Assembly: GCA_031256675.1 (NCBI GenBank)
Contig: JAIRQC010000022.1
Span: 1-39,678 of the forward strand
Reading direction: 5' to 3'
DNA: 39,678 nucleotides
Source of the DNA: Rikenellaceae bacterium
Lineage (GTDB): Bacteria; Bacteroidota; Bacteroidia; Bacteroidales; Rikenellaceae
Shown here: positions 31,440 to 38,959 of the stretch, piece by piece
Layout of the letters: every line of letters begins with the position of its first letter
Numbering within the stretch: the first letter of the stretch is position 1
The notes under the pieces: model-generated
Told to the model about the DNA's origin: nothing
The model's database searches: none
The model's input: only the letters and a program-made list of their open reading frames with translations
Program-made: the position numbers and the translations under genes

Positions 31440-32948
31440 ATGGGAGTTCGAGTTCGTTTTGCGCCGAGCCCGACAGGGCCGCTGCATATCGGCGGGGTGA
31501 GGACGGCGCTGTACAATTACCTGTTCGCCAAAAAACTGGGCGGGACGATGGTACTGCGCATTGAGGACACCGATTCGACGCGCTATGTGCCCGGGGCCGA
31601 GGAGTATATCTTCGAGGCCCTGCGGTGGAGTGGCATTGCCGTCGACGAGGGGGTGGAACAAGGCGGGCCCCACGTGCCTTACCGCCAGAGCGAACGCAGG
31701 GAGATCTACCTGCGCTACGCCCTGCAACTTGTCGAGAGCGGCCACGCCTATTACGCTTTCGATACGCCGGAGGAGCTGGAAGCCGCTCGCGCCGGGGCGG
31801 GGGAGACATTCTCGTACAACCACGCCGTGCGCGAGCGGCTTGCAACGTCGCTGCGGCTCGCACCGGAGGAGGTGCGACAGCGCATCGACCGTGGCGACCA
31901 GTGGGTCATACGCTTCAAAATGCCTGCGAACGAGACCATCGAGATGCACGACCTGATCCGCGGCGATGTGCGGGTGAACAGCTCGACGCTCGACGACAAG
32001 GTGCTATACAAGTCGGCTGACCGGCTGCCGACATACCACCTGGCGAACATCGTCGACGACCATCTGATGGAGATCACCCATGTTATCCGCGGCGAGGAGT
32101 GGCTGCCGTCGCTGCCGCTGCACTATATGCTGTACAGGGCGTTCGGGTGGAGCGAAACGCAACCGCTGTTCGCCCATTTGCCGCTGATACTCAAACCGGT
32201 AGGGCAGGGCAAGCTGAGCAAGCGCGACGGCGACAAGATGGGTTTTCCGGTCTTCCCGCTTGAATGGCGTTCGGCGGAGGGAGAAGTTTCGCGCGGCTAT
32301 CGCGAGGACGGCTATCTGCCTGAGGCTTTTGTAAACATGCTTGCGCTGCTCGGGTGGAACCCGGGCACGGAGCAGGAGATCTTCTCGATGGAGCAGCTTG
32401 TCGAGGCCTTCTCGCTGGAGCGGGTCGGCAAGTCGGGGGCGCGGTTCGACCCCGAGAAGGCGCGCTGGTTCAACGCGCAGTATCTTCACACGATGGACAA
32501 CGACGTTCTGGGAACCCTTTTGCAGCCTGTTGCGCTCTCGCACGGCTTTGAGTGTCCGGCGGAGCTGGCCTCGCGCATAGCCGCGCTGGTCAAGGAGCGG
32601 GCAACCTTCGTCGGCGAGTTGTGGGGGCTCTGTTCGTTCCTGTTCGTCGCTCCGGAGAGCTACGACGAGAAGAGCGTGGCCAGGTTCTGGCGCGAGGAGA
32701 GCCCCGCGCGCATCGCCGACCTGCGCGAAGTGTTGACGACAGTGCAGCCTTTCACGGCCTCCGCACTGGAACAGGCCATTACGGGCTGGATCGAACAGGG
32801 CGGCTACAACATGGGGCAGATAATGAACCCGCTAAGGCTCACCATTATAGGCACCAGCCGCGGCCCCAGCCTCTACGACATTTGCGACATTCTTGGCCGC
32901 GACGAGACGCTCAGGCGCATCGACCGCGCGCTTTCATTATTGCCATAG
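31440..32948 (+). CDS. gltX: Glutamyl-tRNA synthetase
   Basis: GltX charges tRNA(Glu). The 502-residue protein begins MGVRVRFAPSPTGPLHIGG, with the class I signature HIGG at 16-19, and has the KMSKS-type motif GKLSKRDGD near residue 257-265. LRIEDTDSTRYVPG and the tRNA-binding end (LTIIGTSRGPSLYDICDILG) are typical. An upstream in-frame extension runs open back to 30291 but lies inside the helicase gene, so the ATG two bases after the helicase stop is taken. Confidence 0.97.
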   Translation: MGVRVRFAPSPTGPLHIGGVRTALYNYLFAKKLGGTMVLRIEDTDSTRYVPGAEEYIFEALRWSGIAVDEGVEQGGPHVPYRQSERREIYLRYALQLVESGHAYYAFDTPEELEAARAGAGETFSYNHAVRERLATSLRLAPEEVRQRIDRGDQWVIRFKMPANETIEMHDLIRGDVRVNSSTLDDKVLYKSADRLPTYHLANIVDDHLMEITHVIRGEEWLPSLPLHYMLYRAFGWSETQPLFAHLPLILKPVGQGKLSKRDGDKMGFPVFPLEWRSAEGEVSRGYREDGYLPEAFVNMLALLGWNPGTEQEIFSMEQLVEAFSLERVGKSGARFDPEKARWFNAQYLHTMDNDVLGTLLQPVALSHGFECPAELASRIAALVKERATFVGELWGLCSFLFVAPESYDEKSVARFWREESPARIADLREVLTTVQPFTASALEQAITGWIEQGGYNMGQIMNPLRLTIIGTSRGPSLYDICDILGRDETLRRIDRALSLLP

Positions 32949-33032
32949 ATCGTGGACGACGACGATTTCCGACCGCACAACCGGGACCTCTATAATATAT
33001 GGTCAGGGATAATTACTTTTGCGCATCAATAG

Positions 33033-33143
33033 AGAACTTGGAACTGTCCGAAATGTGGAGTTCAAGGATGTGTTGTTAAGAAGGAAAACATATGCAAGGC
33101 TTGTGGTGAAACCTCCTGTGATACAGTTTTATACAGCCCATAG
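33033..33143 (+). pseudogene. Zinc-ribbon remnant without a start codon
   Basis: Between gltX and the TonB receptor an open frame of 36 codons reads WNCPKCGVQGCV, then KKENICKACGETSC, and ends in TAG. Two CxxC pairs 11 residues apart form a typical zinc ribbon. The frame has a TAG just upstream and no ATG, GTG or TTG, so it looks like the 3' end of a lost gene. About 300 bases of this intergenic space hold nothing else that I can recognise except GC-rich inverted repeats near 33200-33225. Confidence 0.4.
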
Positions 33144-33243
33144 ACGGCGGAGAGCAGCCTGAGCCGCAGGCGATAAGGCAGTCCTCCGCCGGTGGCGGCT
33201 GCGGGCTGCTGGCCTCTTCGAGGCCTAAAAAAGCGTCCGACTT

Positions 33244-35301
33244 CTACAACGCAATAGGGATGTCCACCCCTGCCAGCACGACAATGCCGGGCATCGGGTA
33301 GCCGTAGTTGATGGTATAGCGGGCGTTGGTCAGGTTCTCGCCCTTGACAAAGAGGGTCAGCAGTTTATCGTTGGACTTGCGAGAAAAGTCATACGCTGCG
33401 CGGGCGTTGAACAGCAGGTAGCTCTCGCGAGGGGTGGAGGGCGCAAGGTAGACATACAGGTTGTGTATCCCCTGCGCGTTGAGGTTCAGGCTGAAACGCC
33501 CCGGCTTGAACGTTGCCGAGACGAAAAGCATCTGTTCGGGGGCGGCCACGATCGGTTTACCCGTGTGGAGGTAGCTGTAATTTGCCGACAGGTCGAGCTT
33601 TTCGCTCGCGCGCCAGCGAACTTCGGCCTCTACGCCGCGGTTGACGAAACCCGAAACATTCTCGTTTTTCGGCCCGGAGGAGGTCATGTTGGTGACGATA
33701 ATGTTGCGGGCGTCGATCAGAAAGGCCGTCACCTCGCCGAAAAGCCGCCCGTCGAGGAAACTCTTGCCCGCCGAGAGTTCGTAGTTGAACATGTTCTCGG
33801 GTTTCAGGTCGGGATTTCTCGGTGGAAACATGTACAGTTCGCGGATGTTGGGGCTGCGAAAACCCTTCGAAAAGGCGAATTTCAGCGTGCCGGGCGAGCT
33901 CCACGGCCGCCACGTGATCCCCGCCGAGGGTACCCACACCGGGCCGAACGCCGAATTGTACTCGTAGCGCACCCCCGCGCTGACGCACAACTGCCGGACT
34001 ATAGACTGTTGCGACACGAGGCTGAAAGCCGTTTCGTCTATCGTGTTGTCGCCCATGTTCGCTCCGACGCGCCGGCGGTCGAGGCCGGTGTTCCACGCCG
34101 CTCCGCCCCAGTTTTTGTAATCAAGGCCCGCCGTGGTGATATTGCTGTGAAACAGCGCGAACCACTGGTAGAGCCGCGCGCCGTAGTTGTGGTCGATCGA
34201 ATGGAACAGCGTGGTACGCGGCGTCGGGCTGTCGGTGTACTGCGGCTGATAACCGTCGTTGATGAAATGGCTGCCGAAGTTGTAGAAAAGTTGCGCCGCG
34301 CCGCCACAGCGATCGTATCGGTTGTTCAACGCCGCCGAAACGGAGCCGCGCACCACGTCGACCGTGTTGTCGAAGATCGGGCTGTCGACCATGCCCGGAT
34401 TCGCGCTCGCAAAGCCCGCCAGCGAAACGTTCGCCACAGCGTCGAGGTGGTCGGATATCCGGCAGGCAACCTTGCCGAAGCCGTTGGTAATGTGGAAGTG
34501 CGAGCTGACGGCCCTGATGTTTGTCTTGTCCACGTCAGGGAAGAGCGAACTCATCGTCGCGAGCATCTCCTCTTTGCTGCCGGCGCGGTGGCCGTCGGTG
34601 CGGTCGTGGTTGACGGAGAGGAACGTCGACAGGCGACCTTTGCGCCAGCCGCCGCGTGCCATGTATTTCTGTGTGTTGTACGAACCGTAGATCAGCCTCG
34701 CGTTCATCTCGCACCCGTCGCGCTCCATGCTGCGGGTGATCATGTTCACCGCGCCGCCCATCGCGTTCGAGCCACAGGCCAGCGAGGCAGGGCCGCGCAC
34801 GACCTCCACCCGTTCGATGTCCGAGGCCACATATGTGTCGGGCAGGTGGTGGCCGAACAGTCCCGCCCACTGCGGCTGGCCGTCGAAAAGCATCAGCACC
34901 TTGTTGCCCTGCCCCACGCCGCGGATGTTGACCTCGCCCGCCGAGCCGTTCGACGCCCCGAAGCCCGTAACGCTGCGCTGCGTCACGAACAGTCCCGGTA
35001 CATGCTGGCCCAGAACGGGCAGCAGGGCCGATTCGCTGCTCTGTTCGATGCGCGTGCGGTCGATGGTCGAGACGGTGAGCGGCGAATCGAAATATCGCAC
35101 GATGCTCTCCGATCGCGAACCGTTCACGTTGACCCGCTCGACAACCACGGCTGTATCGGGCTGCTGCGTCGCCCGTGCTTCAGTCCGGACCTCCGTTTGG
35201 GTTTCCGGTTGGGCCTTTGTTTGTACCTTTGTTCGAGCTTCTGTTTGGGCCTTTGTCTGCACGGTGGCTACAATGGCCGCTATTGTCAACAGTTTTTTCA
35301 T
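33244..35301 (-). CDS. TonB-dependent outer-membrane receptor
   Basis: The 685-residue receptor has a signal peptide (MKKLLTIAAIVATV), eight 4-residue repeats (details at 35167-35262), and a TonB plug domain (residues about 50-170) with SAGEVNIRGVGQGNKVLMLF and VRGPASLACGSNAMGGAVNM. A 22-stranded barrel follows, with FSKGFRSPNIRELYM and YDFSRKSNDKLLTLFVKGENLTNARYT typical of the last strands. There is no carboxypeptidase-like N-terminal domain or SusC signature, so it is more like metal/cobalamin/heme receptors than polysaccharide ones. It lies downstream of a NikR-like gene on the same strand, suggesting uptake of a metal. The TTG nine bases upstream is not used, since it overlaps the -7 box. 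Confidence 0.9.
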   Translation of the reverse strand: MKKLLTIAAIVATVQTKAQTEARTKVQTKAQPETQTEVRTEARATQQPDTAVVVERVNVNGSRSESIVRYFDSPLTVSTIDRTRIEQSSESALLPVLGQHVPGLFVTQRSVTGFGASNGSAGEVNIRGVGQGNKVLMLFDGQPQWAGLFGHHLPDTYVASDIERVEVVRGPASLACGSNAMGGAVNMITRSMERDGCEMNARLIYGSYNTQKYMARGGWRKGRLSTFLSVNHDRTDGHRAGSKEEMLATMSSLFPDVDKTNIRAVSSHFHITNGFGKVACRISDHLDAVANVSLAGFASANPGMVDSPIFDNTVDVVRGSVSAALNNRYDRCGGAAQLFYNFGSHFINDGYQPQYTDSPTPRTTLFHSIDHNYGARLYQWFALFHSNITTAGLDYKNWGGAAWNTGLDRRRVGANMGDNTIDETAFSLVSQQSIVRQLCVSAGVRYEYNSAFGPVWVPSAGITWRPWSSPGTLKFAFSKGFRSPNIRELYMFPPRNPDLKPENMFNYELSAGKSFLDGRLFGEVTAFLIDARNIIVTNMTSSGPKNENVSGFVNRGVEAEVRWRASEKLDLSANYSYLHTGKPIVAAPEQMLFVSATFKPGRFSLNLNAQGIHNLYVYLAPSTPRESYLLFNARAAYDFSRKSNDKLLTLFVKGENLTNARYTINYGYPMPGIVVLAGVDIPIAL
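35167..35262 (-). repeat. 12-bp repeats at the receptor N-terminus
   Basis: Eight 12-bp units code for tetrapeptides of pattern [AVT][QR][TP][KE], the last unit degenerate, directly after the hydrophobic core of the signal peptide. Several copies contain a possible signal-peptidase site (T-K-A), so the number of copies could alter the cleavage site or the linker before the plug. Confidence 0.8.
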
Positions 35302-35307
35302 ACGGGG

Positions 35308-35315
35308 CAAAGGTA
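35308..35315 (-). promoter_or_regulatory. TonB receptor promoter -7 box
   Basis: On the minus strand TACCTTTG (35315-35308) fits TAnnTTTG and ends only six bases before the ATG at 35301-35299. Transcription should start at or near the ATG, so the message would be leaderless. No -33 TTTG was recognised at 18-20 bases. Confidence 0.45.
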
Positions 35316-35451
35316 TTATCTTCTTTCAAATTCGTGTTACTTTTGGGCAGAAAAACGGCGTTTTTATAATAATATGCTCAAATTGATTTTCAGGGAAAAG
35401 CCGTGCTGCCTGAATGCGGAAATACCGCAGCTATTGTCCTCTCCGCCCGAA

Positions 35452-35856
35452 TTACTCGCTCCGGGTCATGATAAGTTTGCCGTGAAGCACGCCTTTGACT
35501 GATATAAGCCTGTCCGACAGTTTGGTCAGGGCGTGCGACATTCCACGGACAGCCACAATCTCGAAACAGACGCTTTCCGACAGGTCGAAACGCTGGGTGG
35601 ATAGCACAACCTCGCGGCCAGCGTTCTCGACGTCGGCTATCTGCGCCACGAGCCCGCGCCGCCGCCGGTCGTAAATAAGGATGATCGCTCCGGCCACAAC
35701 ATTGCTACACTGCCACTTATGCTCGACGATATTGCGTTCGACAAGCTGCCTGACGGCCTGCGAGCGGTTGGGGAAATTGTTCTCCGCAACATAGGCGTCC
35801 AGCGCCTCCAGCAGGTCGCTCTCCAACGAGATCCCAAATCGTGAAACAGCCATCAC
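35452..35856 (-). CDS. NikR-family regulator with altered metal site
   Basis: The 134-residue protein has a ribbon-helix-helix DNA-binding start (MAVSRFGISLESDLLEALDA, then NRSQAVRQLVERNI) and an ACT-like NikR C-terminal domain (AIILIYDRRRRGLVAQIAD, CFEIVAVRG, GVLHGKL). It aligns without gaps to E. coli NikR from Tyr60 to Cys95. Of the four nickel ligands there (His76, His87, His89, Cys95), the aligned residues here are Asn78, Arg89, Asp91 and Cys97, so only the Cys remains. DNA binding is probably intact, but nickel sensing in the usual square-planar site is unlikely. The neighbouring TonB receptor is its likely target. Confidence 0.8.
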   Translation of the reverse strand: MMAVSRFGISLESDLLEALDAYVAENNFPNRSQAVRQLVERNIVEHKWQCSNVVAGAIILIYDRRRRGLVAQIADVENAGREVVLSTQRFDLSESVCFEIVAVRGMSHALTKLSDRLISVKGVLHGKLIMTRSE

Positions 35857-35903
35857 GCCATCTTCTTATTGATAATGTGTTACGAACATGCAAATCTAAT
35901 GGC

Positions 35904-36413
35904 CTATAATTCAATTATTTCCGGCACATGTCCATCGAACGACAGGCCCCACTGACTGTCGGTGAAGTCGCTGCCGGCAATCTTTTCGATGGTTTGTTTC
36001 ATGTAGAGGCCGCGGGCTTCGACGGCCACCTCGCCGCCTGGAAGCACGATCTCGCCGCTGCCCTCGAACAGTCGCCCGCGGTCGGAGGTTGTGCGGCCAA
36101 CAACCTTCACCGGTACATCGTAAGGCACCGGTTTGCGATATTTGAGCTGTAATTCAAGGGTTACGCCCCACACCATGTCGCCGTAACGGACGCAGATGGC
36201 GCGGCCTATTGTCTCGTCGAGCAACGCGGAGGATACGCCGCCATGCAGCCGCTGCGGGTAGCTTTGGTGCCCTGCGCACGGCGTACAGACAGCGATCACT
36301 TCACCCGTCTCGGTCTCGTAGAAGCTGGCTTTCAGCCCCATATCGTTATCGAGCCCGCAAACGAAACAGTTGCGCGAATTATACTGCCGCCCCCTGATCC
36401 TGTACTGCGTCAT
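35904..36413 (-). CDS. Hotdog-fold thioesterase, PaaI-like
   Basis: The 169-residue protein begins MTQYRIRGRQYNSRNCFVCG, with a Cys pair (CFVCG) common in this group. The hotdog motif lies around HGGVSSALLDETIGRA and VTLELQLKYRKPVPY. These enzymes cleave acyl-CoA thioesters; the substrate is unknown. The gene lies four bases downstream of glyA on the same strand, so it is probably co-transcribed. The frame extends into glyA to 36536, but those codons overlap glyA and are not part of the family. Confidence 0.85.
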   Translation of the reverse strand: MTQYRIRGRQYNSRNCFVCGLDNDMGLKASFYETETGEVIAVCTPCAGHQSYPQRLHGGVSSALLDETIGRAICVRYGDMVWGVTLELQLKYRKPVPYDVPVKVVGRTTSDRGRLFEGSGEIVLPGGEVAVEARGLYMKQTIEKIAGSDFTDSQWGLSFDGHVPEIIEL

Positions 36414-36417
36414 AGTG

Positions 36418-37698
36418 CTACCAGGCGAACAGCGGCCGGCCGGCCATGAGGGCGCGTACCTCGCCGGCAACGCTTTCGATGACGGCAACGTTCTCGTGGT
36501 CGGAAAGTACGCGGTCGATAAGAGCCACGATAACATCCATATCGGCCTCTTTGAGACCGCGGGTGGTGATGGCCGGGGTTCCGACGCGGATGCCGGAGGT
36601 GAGGAACGGCGAACGGCTGTCGAAGGGCACCATGTTCTTGTTGGTGGTTATGTCGGCGGCCACCAGCGCGCGCTCGGCAGCCTTGCCCGTGAGTTCGGGA
36701 AACTTGGAACGCAAGTCTATAAGCATCAGGTGGTTGTCCGTACCTCCGGAGACGATCGTGTAGCCCCGTTTTTCGAATGCGGCGGCCATCGCGGCGGCGT
36801 TGCTCACGACCTGGCGCTGATAGTCCCTGTATGACGGCGACAACGCCTCGCCGAATGCAACAGCCTTAGCTGCAATGACATGCTCCAGCGGGCCGCCCTG
36901 CGCGCCTGGGAAGACGGCCGAGTTGATCATGGCCGACATCTTTTTGATCTCGCCTTTGGGCGTCGTAACGCCCCACGGATTGTCGAAATCCTTGCCTATG
37001 AGGATGACGCCGCCGCGCGGCCCGCGCAGGGTCTTGTGGGTGGTTGATGTGACTATGTGCGCCCACCGCACCGGATTGTTCAGCAATCCGGCGGCGATAA
37101 GTCCCGCCGTATGGGCCATGTCGACCATCAGGATCGCCCCTACCATGTCGGCGATGGCGCGCATCCGTTCGTAATCCCACTCGCGGCTGTATGCCGACGC
37201 GCCGCCAACGATCATTTTGGGCCTGGTCTCGACGGCCAGCGCCTCCATTTTATCGTAATCTATCAGGCCTGTCGCCTCATCTACCTTATAACCGACGGCT
37301 TTGTAGTACAGCCCCGAGAAATTCACCGGCGAACCGTGCGACAGGTGACCGCCGTGGGCAAGGTCGAGCCCCATAAATGTGTCGCCGGGCTTCAAAACCG
37401 TCATGAAGACCGCCATGTTTGCCTGCGCGCCGGAGTGCGGCTGGACGTTAGCATACTGTGCGCCATAGAGTTGGCACAGGCGATCGATGGCCAGCTGCTC
37501 CACCCTGTCCACCACCTCGCAGCCGCCATAGTAGCGCGCCCCCGGGTAGCCCTCGGCATATTTATTGGTCAGCGGCGAGCCCATAGCCTGTATAACCTGC
37601 TCGCTGACAAAATTTTCCGAAGCAATCAACTCGACGCCGCGCAGTTGTCGCCCGCGTTCGGCTTCGATCAAATCAAAAATCTGAGTGTCGCGTGTCAT
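36418..37698 (-). CDS. glyA: Serine hydroxymethyltransferase
   Basis: GlyA interconverts serine and glycine with tetrahydrofolate and feeds one-carbon metabolism. The 426-residue PLP enzyme has the family pattern throughout: [44 protein letters not shown] and the PLP lysine in [15 protein letters not shown]. It ends in [16 protein letters not shown]. Its own promoter (-7 box at 37731-37724) precedes it, and the hotdog gene follows in the same direction. Confidence 0.97.
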   Translation of the reverse strand: MTRDTQIFDLIEAERGRQLRGVELIASENFVSEQVIQAMGSPLTNKYAEGYPGARYYGGCEVVDRVEQLAIDRLCQLYGAQYANVQPHSGAQANMAVFMTVLKPGDTFMGLDLAHGGHLSHGSPVNFSGLYYKAVGYKVDEATGLIDYDKMEALAVETRPKMIVGGASAYSREWDYERMRAIADMVGAILMVDMAHTAGLIAAGLLNNPVRWAHIVTSTTHKTLRGPRGGVILIGKDFDNPWGVTTPKGEIKKMSAMINSAVFPGAQGGPLEHVIAAKAVAFGEALSPSYRDYQRQVVSNAAAMAAAFEKRGYTIVSGGTDNHLMLIDLRSKFPELTGKAAERALVAADITTNKNMVPFDSRSPFLTSGIRVGTPAITTRGLKEADMDVIVALIDRVLSDHENVAVIESVAGEVRALMAGRPLFAW

Positions 37699-37723
37699 AT
37701 CCGTTCAGTTTGTTTTATCCGTG

Positions 37724-37731
37724 CAAATGTA
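37724..37731 (-). promoter_or_regulatory. glyA promoter -7 box
   Basis: TACATTTG on the minus strand (37731-37724), 25 bases before the glyA ATG, fits TAnnTTTG. It lies 47 bases from the divergent fabG -7 box. Confidence 0.55.
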
Positions 37732-37778
37732 CGCATTTTTGGTCGTCACTTACCTTGCCGGACAATAAAAAATTTGTA

Positions 37779-37786
37779 TATCTTTG
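37779..37786 (+). promoter_or_regulatory. fabG promoter -7 box
   Basis: TATCTTTG lies 72 bases before the fabG ATG, with CTTG 21 bases upstream (37754-37757) as a possible -33 element. Confidence 0.55.
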
Positions 37787-37858
37787 TGGCGAAAATGTGA
37801 GACGATTTTGCCGCTGCAAAATTTTACGGCTGCAAAAACTTAAAATTTAACTGAACAT

Positions 37859-38605
37859 ATGAAACTACTTGAAGGAAAAGTTGCCGTGGTGACGGGCGCC
37901 GCACGCGGTATAGGCCGTGCCATCGCGCTCAAATTCGCCGCCGAAGGGGCTGCCGTGGCATTCACCGACTTGGCTGTCGACGACAATGCCGTCGCCGTCG
38001 AGAAAGAGATCAACGCACTGGGCGTCAAGGGTAAAGCCTACGCCTCCAATGCTGCCGACTTTGCCGACACGGCCCGCGTGGTCGAGCAGATCGTAGCCGA
38101 CTTCGGCAGGGTGGACGTCCTCGTAAACAATGCCGGCATCACCCGCGATGGACTGATGATGCGCATGACCGAGCAGCAGTGGGACATGGTCATCGGCGTC
38201 AACCTCAAATCGGCATTCAACTTCATACACGCCCTGACCCCCGTGATGGTCAGGCAGCGCGGCGGGTCGATCATCAACATGTCCTCCGTTGTCGGCGTAT
38301 CGGGCAACGCAGGGCAGGTCAACTACTCCGCCTCGAAAGCAGGAATGATCGGGCTGGCCAAGTCTGTTGCCCAGGAGCTGGGCCCGCGCGGCATTCGCGC
38401 CAACGCCATCGCCCCTGGCTTCATAATCACCGAGATGACCAACGCCCTCTCCGACGAGGTCAAGGCCGACTGGGCCAGGCGCATCCCTCTGCGTCGCGGC
38501 GGTACCCCCGAAGATGTGGCCAACGCCGCCCTCTTTCTGGCCAGCGACCTGTCGTCGTACATCAGCGGGCAGGTATTGCAGGTGTGCGGCGCAATGAACA
38601 CCTAA
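37859..38605 (+). CDS. fabG: 3-oxoacyl-ACP reductase
   Basis: This 248-residue short-chain dehydrogenase reduces beta-ketoacyl-ACP with NADPH in fatty acid elongation. The cofactor motif is VTGAARGIGRA (residues about 11-21), followed by VDVLVNNAGITRDGLMMRM. The catalytic Ser lies in INMSSVVGVSG, and the Tyr and Lys in NYSASKAG (Tyr about 156, Lys about 160). It ends in SGQVLQVCGAMNT, where FabG proteins usually have 'V.GGM.M'; the change from GGM to GAM is small. It has its own promoter, divergent from glyA. Confidence 0.95.
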   Translation: MKLLEGKVAVVTGAARGIGRAIALKFAAEGAAVAFTDLAVDDNAVAVEKEINALGVKGKAYASNAADFADTARVVEQIVADFGRVDVLVNNAGITRDGLMMRMTEQQWDMVIGVNLKSAFNFIHALTPVMVRQRGGSIINMSSVVGVSGNAGQVNYSASKAGMIGLAKSVAQELGPRGIRANAIAPGFIITEMTNALSDEVKADWARRIPLRRGGTPEDVANAALFLASDLSSYISGQVLQVCGAMNT

Positions 38606-38796
38606 AAAATGGTCTTCTGTTACGTGCGGGGCTTTGTCTTTTTTCCGGTTCTTTCTTTCAAGAAAGAACCGGAAAACTTTTACGGGTTTTATGTTGCACA
38701 TATCGAAGCGATCTAACAGTCAAAAGTTTTTTGTATAGATTTCTTGCTATGGGTAAGGCTCGAAGATATTCAGTCGGCGATATAGTAACCAATCCG
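38606..38796. other. Gene-free stretch after fabG
   Basis: This stretch holds the fabG terminator (38641-38676) and then the presumed left flank of the IS110 element, without any gene. The left end of the element cannot be fixed from sequence alone. Confidence 0.4.
38641..38676. terminator. fabG terminator, perfect long inverted repeat
   Basis: TTTTCCGGTTCTTTCTT (38641-38657) and its exact complement (38660-38676) form a 17-bp stem with a two-base centre. T-runs in both directions make it a bidirectional terminator 35 bases after the fabG stop. Confidence 0.75.
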
Positions 38797-38959
38797 GCCG
38801 GAGAGTGAACCGTAATAACCGATAGGTTTCAGGCCTGCTGGACTTTTTGGACTCTCCGGCTTTTTATGTGAACCGCAGACCCGAATAAAATATTAATCCG
38901 ACTTGTTAAGGTGACTGGGACGGTTCACTTATTATAACATTCATTTTAAGCCCGCGAAA
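38797..38959 (+). ncRNA. Candidate IS110 bridge-RNA region
   Basis: In IS110-group elements the non-coding left end is transcribed into a bridge RNA whose loops pair with donor and target. Here GCCGGAGAGT (38797-38806) pairs with ACTCTCCGGC (38851-38860) in a perfect 10-bp stem with a 44-base loop, followed by TTTTT. The 8-mer GTGAACCG occurs twice (38805-38812, 38868-38875) and inverted once (38921-38928). The order of non-coding end then transposase fits the element. Loop guides cannot be assigned without the element ends. Confidence 0.35.

Noticed and set aside
33463-35502. Long plus-strand frame opposite the TonB receptor
   Set aside because: It is the shadow of a GC-rich minus-strand gene: Arg/Val-rich without any domain pattern, while the minus strand shows plug and barrel motifs.
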